Source: Thermoleophilaceae bacterium
GTDB lineage: Bacteria; Actinomycetota; Thermoleophilia; Solirubrobacterales; Thermoleophilaceae
Assembly: GCA_013813135.1 (NCBI GenBank)
Contig: JACCSF010000312.1
Coordinates: 1-8,336 of the forward strand
Length of the DNA stretch: 8,336 bases
Direction of reading: 5' to 3'
The notes below the pieces were generated by a model, which saw only the letters and a program-made list of their open reading frames with translations, did not search any database and was not told the DNA's origin. The position numbers were made by a program, and so were the translations under genes. Numbering within the stretch: the first letter of the stretch is position 1; the number at the start of each line of letters is the position of its first letter. Below, in pieces: positions 1-4,886 of the stretch.

Positions 1-445
1 CGACCGGGACGCCGGCCGCTCCCAGGTCGCGCCCGAGCGAGTGGGCGACCTCTACCCCGTACGGGCTCGGGTTGCGGGTGCCGACGATCGCGACGCTCGG
101 CTCCTCGCGCAGCCGGGCGAGCGCCTCGGGACGCCCGGCTGCGAACAGCACCGCCGGGGCGTCGGCCAGCTCCTCCAACAGCGGGGGGTAGGCCGCCGAG
201 TGGCGGCACACCGCAGCCACGCCCGCCTGCTCGCAGGCCCGCCGGTCGACGCGCAGGTCACGCGTCCGCAGGGTCTCGAGCACGGACTCGGCGTGCGGGC
301 CGGCCACCGCGGCGACGAGGTCGGGCTCGGGCAGAGCCAATAGCCCCGCGGCGCGCGTGGTGGGCCTGTTGAGCAGTCCCGCGATGCGGGTGGCGAGCAT
401 CGCGACGAGCACGGCACGACGCAGGCAGCGGTCGCAGGCGCTCAC
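1..445 (-). CDS. dprA: DNA processing protein DprA (Smf), 5' part only
   Basis: DprA binds incoming single-stranded DNA in the cytoplasm and loads RecA during natural transformation; it is also kept in many bacteria not known to be competent. The window holds the first 148 residues and the gene runs off the left edge. The N-terminus carries CDRC (residues 4-7) and a helical leader domain. YPPLL and PAVLF (about 86-101) lead into the Rossmann-like DprA core, marked by VAIVGTRNPSPYG at 118-130, the family's hallmark nucleotide-fold motif. The GTG start at 445-443 overlaps the comM stop as GTGA, so the two genes are almost certainly cotranscribed and translationally coupled. No separate Shine-Dalgarno sequence is visible. 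The frame is open throughout the visible part and nothing looks damaged. Identification is secure; only the C-terminal half is unseen. Confidence 0.95.
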   Translation of the reverse strand, partial: MSACDRCLRRAVLVAMLATRIAGLLNRPTTRAAGLLALPEPDLVAAVAGPHAESVLETLRTRDLRVDRRACEQAGVAAVCRHSAAYPPLLEELADAPAVLFAAGRPEALARLREEPSVAIVGTRNPSPYGVEVAHSLGRDLGAAGVPV

Positions 446-1959
446 GCGGCGAGCAGCTCCAGGCCGTCGAGGCGGTAGGACAGCGCCTCGTCCAGGTCGC
501 TCAGCTGGAGCGCCCTGCGGCGGTCGAGGTCGGCGATCGTGCGGGCCACTCGCAGCACGCGGTCATGGCCACGGCCGCTCAGGTCAAGCCGGTCGCGCGC
601 GGCCAGCATGCGGGTGCTGAGCGTGGCGTCCAGCGGCACCTCGCGGCGGGTCAGGCGACCGTCCATGTCGCCGTTGCAGATGGCGCTGCTCCCCGCCAGC
701 CGGCGCTGCTGGCGCAGCCTGGCGGCCATCACCCGCTTGCGCACCGCCTTGGAGCGGCTGCGCCGGTCGCTTCCTCCGACCAGCTCGAGCGGCGCGGCCT
801 GCTCGACCTGGCAGACCAGGTCGATGCGGTCGAGCAGCGGCCCGCTCAGGCGGCGCAGGTAGCGCGCCATCTCGGTTGACGTGCACGAGCAGCGGTCCGG
901 CGACCGGGCGCACGGACAGCGGTTGCAGGCCGCCACCACCATCGCGTTGGCGGGGAACTCGAGCGTGCGCTGACCGCGCATGATCGTCACGCGCCCGTCC
1001 TCGAGCGGCTGGCGCAAAGCGTCCACGGCGGCCCGGCCGAACTCGGGCAGCTCGTCCAGGAACAGCACTCCCCGGTGCGCCAGCGTGATCTCGCCCGGCC
1101 TCGGGCGGTTGCCTCCGCCCACGAGGCCCTGTGCCGAGATCGTGTGGTGCGGCGCCCGGAAGGGTCGCTCGGGGGCGAGCCGGCCGCCGCCGATCCCGGC
1201 CGCGCTGTGGACCTGTGTGATCTCCAATGCCTCCTCGAAGCTGGGCGGCGGCAGCATTCCCGGCAGGCGCCGCGCGAGCATCGTCTTGCCGGCTCCCGGC
1301 GGGCCGATCATCAAGAGGTTGTGACCACCGGCGGCCGCGATCTCGAGCGCCCGCTTGGCGTCGTCCTGCCCGCGCACGTCTGTCAGGTCCGGCCGGTCAT
1401 CGGCCTCGGCCGCGTGCGGCTCCCGCGGCCCGGCGGGCTCCGGCAACCAGCGCCCGTGCAGGAGGTCGGCGATCCGGGCGAGCGACGGGATGCCGCGCAC
1501 CTCGATGTCGTCGACGAGCGCGGCCTCGGGGGCATTGTCCTCCGGCACGAGCAGGCTGCCGTAGCCGCAGCGCCGCGCCCCGAGCGCCGTGGCGAGCGCG
1601 CCGCGCACCGGCCGCACCTCCCCCGAGAGCGACAGCTCCCCGCAGAGCGCGCAGCCGCCGAGCGGCTCCTGCGGCACCTGCTCGCTCGCGGCCAGCACGC
1701 CGACCGCGATCGCCAGGTCGAAGCTCGGCCCCTCCTTGCGCACGTGCGCGGGCGCCAGGTTCACGGTGATGCGCTTCTGCGGGAAGTCGAGGCCCGAGTT
1801 GAGCAGCGCCGCGCGCACGCGCTCGCGCGACTCGCGCACAGCCCGGTCGGGCAGGCCGACGAGCGTGAAAGCCGACAGCCCGCGCCGCACGTCGACCTCC
1901 ACGGTGACCTCCTGGCTGGACACGCCCTCGAGCGCGAAGGTGGTGACGCATGCGAGCAT
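442..1959 (-). CDS. comM: Mg chelatase-like AAA+ ATPase ComM (YifB family)
   Basis: ComM is a hexameric AAA+ helicase that drives branch migration during natural transformation. From the chosen ATG (1959-1957) the protein has 505 residues, the usual family length. An N-terminal Lon/ChlI-like domain covers about 1-165, with the conserved start MLACVTTFALEGV and the stretch TVNLAPAHVRKEGPSFDLA (65-83). The AAA+ core follows: Walker A GPPGAGKT (219-226), Walker B VLFLDE (298-303), a cysteine group CNRCPC and CSC (345-359) and LLDRID (375-380). A C-terminal Mg_chelatase_C region completes it. The frame is open 20 codons further upstream (to 2019), but those residues are unlike the family. The ATG is also placed 7 bases after a TAGCGT -10 element, which suggests a leaderless mRNA. 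The stop overlaps the dprA start (GTGA). Confidence 0.95.
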   Translation of the reverse strand: MLACVTTFALEGVSSQEVTVEVDVRRGLSAFTLVGLPDRAVRESRERVRAALLNSGLDFPQKRITVNLAPAHVRKEGPSFDLAIAVGVLAASEQVPQEPLGGCALCGELSLSGEVRPVRGALATALGARRCGYGSLLVPEDNAPEAALVDDIEVRGIPSLARIADLLHGRWLPEPAGPREPHAAEADDRPDLTDVRGQDDAKRALEIAAAGGHNLLMIGPPGAGKTMLARRLPGMLPPPSFEEALEITQVHSAAGIGGGRLAPERPFRAPHHTISAQGLVGGGNRPRPGEITLAHRGVLFLDELPEFGRAAVDALRQPLEDGRVTIMRGQRTLEFPANAMVVAACNRCPCARSPDRCSCTSTEMARYLRRLSGPLLDRIDLVCQVEQAAPLELVGGSDRRSRSKAVRKRVMAARLRQQRRLAGSSAICNGDMDGRLTRREVPLDATLSTRMLAARDRLDLSGRGHDRVLRVARTIADLDRRRALQLSDLDEALSYRLDGLELLAA

Positions 1960-1966
1960 GGCGGCC

Positions 1967-2022
1967 ACGCTAGGACGGCGCGCGTGACCCGTGGGGGCGC
2001 AGATGTAACTTTTCCGCACGGG
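1967..2022 (-). promoter_or_regulatory. Predicted comM-dprA promoter (leaderless type)
   Basis: On the minus strand TAGCGT (1972-1967), a TANNNT -10 element, ends 7 bases before the comM ATG. Transcription would therefore start at or very near the A of ATG, giving a leaderless mRNA, common in actinobacteria. No Shine-Dalgarno sequence is present. Upstream, in the coding direction, lie GTGCG, GTTAC and GTCAC at helical spacing. The yraN promoter has the same TAGCGT, 7-base gap and ATG, and over the last 37 bases the two regions match at 25 positions. No good -35 hexamer is seen. The role is inferred from position and from the match to yraN. Confidence 0.55.
2001..2022 (+). repeat. Left copy of an imperfect 22-base direct repeat
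   Basis: This copy begins AGATGTAAC and ends CGCACGG. It aligns with the copy at 3258-3279 (AGGTGTAAC to GTCACGG) at 18 of 22 positions, with three mismatches and one single-base gap, in the same orientation. It lies 41 bases from the comM ATG. The two copies bracket the SnoaL pair and the recombinase remnant, so they may mark the ends of an old insertion. They could also be binding sites for a shared regulator. Confidence 0.5.
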
Positions 2023-2080
2023 CCGCTCTACAAGCGGGTTTGCAGACGATTTGCTGACGAGGCGCTAACGCGCTAGCGCC
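2023..2080. repeat. Cluster of short direct and inverted repeats beside the recombinase remnant
   Basis: Three structures lie end to end just past the recombinase stop. An inverted repeat CCGCT/AGCGG (2023-2027 and 2033-2037) has a 5-base loop. Next is an 11-base tandem direct repeat, TTTGCAGACGA (2039-2049) then TTTGCTGACGA (2050-2060), differing at one base. Last is an inverted repeat GGCGCTA/TAGCGCC (2061-2067 and 2074-2080) with a 6-base spacer that includes the recombinase stop codon. Clusters like this occur at phage or element attachment sites as integrase binding sites, and the adjacent recombinase remnant fits that. The last hairpin could also act as a transcript end, although no T-run follows it. 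The att role is inference. Confidence 0.45.
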
Positions 2081-2366
2081 GCGGCCACTCGTTCGGCCGC
2101 CAACTCGTCGCTCTGAGGAAGCAGATGCGCATAGGTGGAGAGCACGACCCCTCGGGTCATCGCCCAGCCTCGCCGCCACGATGTGAATGGGGACGCCGGC
2201 CGTGAGCGCCAGGGTCGCGACTGTATGCCGCAAGGTGTGTAGCGAGCCGGTCGGAACCCGGCCGCCTTTCGGTGGCTGGGGAACAGCCGCGACGGACTGC
2301 CGGCCCGCCGAGCGCGTCGCAGAACACACGGTGGTCGCCGCGAGCCGCGTGACCAAGGGAGGGGCG
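2065..2366 (-). pseudogene. Tyrosine recombinase/phage integrase remnant (C-terminal catalytic part, frameshifted)
   Basis: Pieces of one integrase C-terminus are spread over different minus-strand frames. HRVFCDALGGP and VRRG sit in one frame (about 2366-2288). LFPSHRKAAGF follows in a second (about 2286-2254). PTGSLHTLRHTVATLALTAG and on through RLGDDP are in a third (about 2254-2153). VVLSTYAHLLPQSDELAAER returns to the second (about 2148-2080), with a stop at 2067-2065. Read together they give a normal order for the family: the HxxR box with its catalytic Arg (codon 2230-2228), then the nucleophile Tyr in STYAHLLP (codon 2133-2131). At least three frame changes, and loss of the N-terminal DNA-binding half and the first catalytic Arg region, make the gene dead. 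Homology begins within a few bases of the end of the neighbouring SnoaL gene, suggesting a deletion junction. It is probably the relic of an integrated element. Confidence 0.85.
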
Positions 2367-2368
2367 AG

Positions 2369-2785
2369 CTACTCGCGCAGCCCCACGGCTTCGAGGGCTT
2401 CGCTCCGGGTGCCGAAGATATCGACGCGGTCGACCTTTGCGCCCTGGAACCTGAGGACGTGGACGGCATCGCGCTCGACCGTGACTCCGCTCGTTCGGCC
2501 ATGGGCGTGAAGGCGGTACACGGCCACCACGCGCGGTCCGACGTCCAAGAGATCGAGCAGATCCGTGGAGTCGTAATCGAGAGCTTCCTGCGCGGCGACG
2601 AGGTGTCGCAGTACCGCCTCGATCCCATAGTGGACAGTCGCGCCGGGAAGCTCGCGCTGATCGTGCCATTCGACGTCTGGATGGAACAACTCGGTAAGGA
2701 CCCGCCGGGCGTCTTCCGACCCGAGGTCGCTTACGTTGAGCACGTCGTGGGCGCGCCGAATGCGATCCACGTTCTCCTGCGACAT
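2369..2785 (-). CDS. SnoaL-like / NTF2-like small protein
   Basis: This 138-residue protein belongs to the SnoaL-like branch of the NTF2 fold, a cone-shaped small domain that can be a polyketide cyclase, an isomerase or only a ligand-binding pocket. The opening MSQENVDRIRRAHDVLN, the core LFHPDVEWHD (33-42) and the late strands VTVERDAVHVLRFQGAKVDRVDIF are typical of a family greatly expanded in Thermoleophilia. The substrate is unknown and no reaction can be named. The ATG (2785-2783) comes only 3 bases after the stop of the upstream SnoaL gene. A GGCGGAG Shine-Dalgarno sequence lies inside the end of that gene, so the two are translationally coupled. The last codons abut the recombinase remnant, but the C-terminus looks complete. 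Sampled base composition is less GC-rich than in the core genes, consistent with acquired DNA. Confidence 0.8.
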   Translation of the reverse strand: MSQENVDRIRRAHDVLNVSDLGSEDARRVLTELFHPDVEWHDQRELPGATVHYGIEAVLRHLVAAQEALDYDSTDLLDLLDVGPRVVAVYRLHAHGRTSGVTVERDAVHVLRFQGAKVDRVDIFGTRSEALEAVGLRE

Positions 2786-2788
2786 CGC

Positions 2789-3166
2789 CTACTCCGCCAG
2801 CCCCAGGGAGGTGAGGGTTGTGTTCCGATCGTCCTCCCATCGGACACGAGCGACGCGTCCGTCTCGGAAGGTCCATACGGCGTAGAAGGTCTGGACCGTC
2901 TCGATCCCGCTCCATTCCCCTTTCGCGTACTGGCGCTCGGTCACCACGATCAAGTCGCCCTCCGCGATGAACTCCTCGGCCTCGATTCGGTACTCGCTCC
3001 ACTGGGCAAGGAAATCGCGGAAGTAAGCGACGACGTTCTCAAGACCGAGGATGGCAGAACGCTCAGGGAACGCTTCGAAGACGATGTCGGCGGAGAAGAG
3101 CGCCCCGCCCACCGAGAAGTTTCCTTTCGCCCACTCCTCCAGCGCCAGCACGTCGTTGTCCGACAT
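2789..3166 (-). CDS. SnoaL-like / NTF2-like small protein (first of a pair)
   Basis: From ATG 3166-3164 the protein has 125 residues, beginning MSDNDVLALEEWAKGNF. The order of elements fits an NTF2-like domain: an N-terminal helix, then FSADIVFEAFPERSAILGLENVVAYFRDFLAQW (24-56), then strands ending TFYAVWTFRDGRVARVRWEDD (93-113). It is a distant relative of the next gene, so the pair may be an old duplication or a working pair. Its function is unknown. The frame is open 37 codons further upstream, but that part is Pro/Gly/Leu-rich and unlike the family. The chosen ATG has a G-run (GGGGGG) just upstream that may serve as ribosome binding site. GATACT at 3180-3175, 8 bases before the ATG, is a possible -10 element, so a near-leaderless start is also possible. 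A 3-base gap separates it from the second SnoaL gene. Confidence 0.78.
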   Translation of the reverse strand: MSDNDVLALEEWAKGNFSVGGALFSADIVFEAFPERSAILGLENVVAYFRDFLAQWSEYRIEAEEFIAEGDLIVVTERQYAKGEWSGIETVQTFYAVWTFRDGRVARVRWEDDRNTTLTSLGLAE

Positions 3167-3321
3167 CGCCCCCCAGTATCCCGCGCCGTAAGGGGTGGGG
3201 GCCAACCCCAAACCCGCCTCCCTCTCCCGGAGACCTGCGAGGGGGCTCGCCGGCGGCAGGTGTAACCCTTTCGTCACGGCTGTCGCACACGTGTCGCAGC
3301 CCCTTCCGTAGCGTCGCCGGC
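3167..3321. promoter_or_regulatory. Divergent intergenic region between the SnoaL pair and yraN
   Basis: These 155 bases hold start signals in both directions. For yraN (plus), TAGCGT at 3309-3314 is a -10 element 7 bases before the ATG, with no Shine-Dalgarno sequence, so a leaderless mRNA is likely. Upstream of it are four GTNNC units at 3262 (GTAAC), 3273 (GTCAC), 3282 (GTCGC) and 3293 (GTCGC), spaced 11, 9 and 11 bases, and the palindrome ACACGTGT (3287-3294). For the SnoaL pair (minus), GATACT (3180-3175) is a possible -10. GGGGT/ACCCC pairing near 3192-3210 could form a small hairpin. No transcription factor can be named; the repeat layout resembles response-regulator sites. Confidence 0.5.
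3258..3279 (+). repeat. Right copy of an imperfect 22-base direct repeat
   Basis: This is the partner of the copy at 2001-2022, same orientation, 18 of 22 aligned positions identical. It lies 42-43 bases upstream of the yraN ATG, nearly the same distance as the other copy from comM. Relative to the two genes the copies therefore point in opposite senses, as expected if one site in a former divergent promoter had been duplicated around an insertion. Confidence 0.5.
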
Positions 3322-3720
3322 ATGGCCGGTTCCGATCCCCGCCGCACTCTGGGAGCCGCAGGCGAGCAGCTCGCTCGCACCCATCTCGAGGCGCGTGGGC
3401 TCACGGTGCTGGACGCCAACTTCCGCACCCGTCAGGGGGAACTGGACATCGTCGCCGTCGACGGCCGCTGCCTGGTGTTCTGTGAGGTCAAGACGAGGAT
3501 CGCGCGCGCCGGCCGGCTCCAGCATGGGAATGAGCTCGGCCCGTTTGCCGCGATCGGCCCGCGCAAGCAGCGCAAGCTGCGCCTGCTGGCGCGCCAGTGG
3601 CTGGCCGAACGAGGCGACGACGCTCCGTGGCGCCCCGAGCTCCGCTTCGACGCCGTCGGGGTCGAGCTCGACGAGCGCGGCCGGCTGCTGCGCATCGACC
3701 ACCTGGAGGGTGCGTTCTGA
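3322..3720 (+). CDS. yraN: YraN family protein (UPF0102), predicted nuclease fold
   Basis: This 132-residue protein is full length for the UPF0102/YraN family, whose fold resembles Holliday-junction resolvases and restriction nucleases. Its exact role is not established. The family pattern is clear: LGAAGEQLARTHLEARG (10-26), NFRTRQGELDIVA (33-45) and LVFCEVKTR (51-59). The nuclease-like acidic set is E15, E40, D42, E55 and K57. In many bacteria yraN sits next to rnhB, comM and dprA; here it is on the opposite strand to all three. The ATG at 3322 is chosen because it lies 7 bases after TAGCGT and because family similarity begins soon after it. The secreted esterase gene follows within about 20-40 bases on the same strand and may share the transcript. 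Confidence 0.92.
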   Translation: MAGSDPRRTLGAAGEQLARTHLEARGLTVLDANFRTRQGELDIVAVDGRCLVFCEVKTRIARAGRLQHGNELGPFAAIGPRKQRKLRLLARQWLAERGDDAPWRPELRFDAVGVELDERGRLLRIDHLEGAF

Positions 3721-3737
3721 AAGCGAGATAGGATGCG

Positions 3738-3755
3738 CCTCTGCCGAGGCAGAGG
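3738..3755 (+). repeat. Perfect hairpin between yraN and the esterase
   Basis: CCTCTGC (3738-3744) pairs perfectly with GCAGAGG (3749-3755) around the tetraloop CGAG. It starts 18 bases after the yraN stop and lies just upstream of, or inside, the first codons of the esterase, depending on which start is used. No T-run follows, so it is a weak terminator candidate. It may instead block or shape translation initiation of the esterase. Confidence 0.5.
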
Positions 3756-3761
3756 CTGCTT

Positions 3762-4886
3762 GTGGTCGTCGCCGTGGTCGCAGCCGCTCTGGCCGCGCCC
3801 GCCGGCGCGCACGCAGGCCCCAACTCGGCGCGCACCGCGATCGTCTCGCTCGGCGACTCCTACATCTCCGGCGAGGCGGGCCGCTGGCAGGGCAACAGCA
3901 TCAACGCCGCCCGCGACCGCGACGGCACCGATCGCGCCGCCTTCGACTGCACCGTCGCCACCTGCTCGTACGACCCAGGCAGGGTCTACGGCGCAAGCGC
4001 GACCAACGGTTGCGACCGCTCGGACGTGGCGGAGATCAAGAGCGCCGCCATCGCGGTCGACCAGAAGGTCAACCTGGCCTGCTCGGGCGCCACCACAGCG
4101 AACATCTTCCGCACAAGCAAGGGAGGCGAGGCGTTCAAGGGCGAGCCACCTCAGGGCGACCAGCTGCTCTACGTGGCGCACGCCTCGAATGTCAAGCTCG
4201 TGGTGCTGTCGATCGGCGGCAACGACCTGGGCTTCGCCGACATCATTCAGGCCTGCGCGACCGCCTACCTGACCAGGCAGCCTCCCTGCCGCACGAGCCA
4301 GCAGCAGGTGCTCGACTCGAAGTTCGGCGCGGCGATGCGAAACGTCGCCCGCGCGATCGACGAGATCCGGGCCATCATGAGCGACGCCGGCTACACCCAG
4401 GCCCGGCTCGTCGTGCAGAGCTACCCGTCCGTGTTCGTGCGCGCGAGCGAGAACCGATACGCCGAGAACGACCCCGCTCAGCGCGCCGGCGTCGGCGGCT
4501 GCCCCACCTATGACACGGATGCCGACTGGGCGCGCGACTCGGTCGTGAACCAGATCGCCAACGGGCTCAAATTCGTCGCGGTCTCGAAGGGCGTGCAGTT
4601 CCTCGACCTGCGCGACGCCTTCCAGGGGCGCGAGGTCTGCTCGAAGTCGACCCGGCAGGCGTCGCTCATACAGCCGCCCTCGCCCACCACCAGCGAGTGG
4701 GGCCGGTTCCTGAACCAGTCGACCGTCGCCCAGGGCGTGCTCCAGGAGGCCGTTCACCCGAACGCCTACGGCCAGCGCGCCCTAGGGCGCTGCCTGCGGC
4801 TGATCTACGGGTCGTTCAGCCGCGGCGGCAACTGCACGAACGTCGCGGGCCAGGGCCCCAACGCGATGCGCCTCGCTCCGTTCTAG
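3762..4886 (+). CDS. Secreted SGNH-type esterase/lipase
   Basis: This secreted hydrolase is related to actinobacterial GDSL/SGNH lipases and probably cleaves ester bonds outside the cell; the substrate is unknown. Counted from GTG 3762 (374 residues), block I is SLGDSYISGEA with nucleophile Ser33. Block II is CSGAT (Gly109), block III is IGGND (Asn154), and block V is EAVHPNAYG with His332 and Glu329 three residues earlier. The mature part has ten cysteines, enough for five disulfides, as expected of an exported protein. The signal peptide ends near AGAHA (14-18). The start is doubtful: GTG 3762 leaves no positive charge before the hydrophobic core, whereas reading upstream in frame from CTG 3741 adds PRQRLLV, a proper n-region. 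An ATG at 3733 is out of frame by one base. The stop overlaps the rnhB stop within CTAG. Confidence 0.88.
   Translation: MVVAVVAAALAAPAGAHAGPNSARTAIVSLGDSYISGEAGRWQGNSINAARDRDGTDRAAFDCTVATCSYDPGRVYGASATNGCDRSDVAEIKSAAIAVDQKVNLACSGATTANIFRTSKGGEAFKGEPPQGDQLLYVAHASNVKLVVLSIGGNDLGFADIIQACATAYLTRQPPCRTSQQQVLDSKFGAAMRNVARAIDEIRAIMSDAGYTQARLVVQSYPSVFVRASENRYAENDPAQRAGVGGCPTYDTDADWARDSVVNQIANGLKFVAVSKGVQFLDLRDAFQGREVCSKSTRQASLIQPPSPTTSEWGRFLNQSTVAQGVLQEAVHPNAYGQRALGRCLRLIYGSFSRGGNCTNVAGQGPNAMRLAPF

Noticed and set aside
1960..2019. Extended comM start at 2019
   Set aside because: The 20 added residues (MRKSYICAPTGHARR...) do not resemble ComM N-termini and would cover the TAGCGT promoter element; the ATG at 1959 fits the family start.
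1075..2076. A 333-codon open frame on the plus strand
   Set aside because: Antisense to comM over its entire AAA+ and Lon-like regions; Arg/Ala-rich shadow product.
2023..2080. A tRNA gene or tRNA fragment as the attachment site
   Set aside because: No T-arm (GGTTCGAATCC-like), acceptor pairing or CCA end is visible here, although integrases often use tRNA genes.
2157..3002. A 281-codon minus-strand frame that includes HRVFCDALGGP
   Set aside because: Only its last 60-70 codons resemble an integrase; the rest is an out-of-frame reading of the SnoaL genes. It is treated as part of the pseudogene, not as a gene.
2459..3265. A 268-codon open frame on the plus strand opposite the SnoaL pair
   Set aside because: Both minus-strand frames match the NTF2-like pattern and are coupled with a Shine-Dalgarno sequence; the plus frame shows no domain.
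3738..3770. Rho-independent terminator after yraN
   Set aside because: The stem is good, but CTGCTTGTGG follows rather than a T-run, and the esterase lies immediately downstream on the same strand.
3432..4757. A 441-codon open frame on the minus strand
   Set aside because: It lies antisense to yraN and the SGNH esterase, which carry clear family motifs. It is a codon-bias shadow with no motif of its own.
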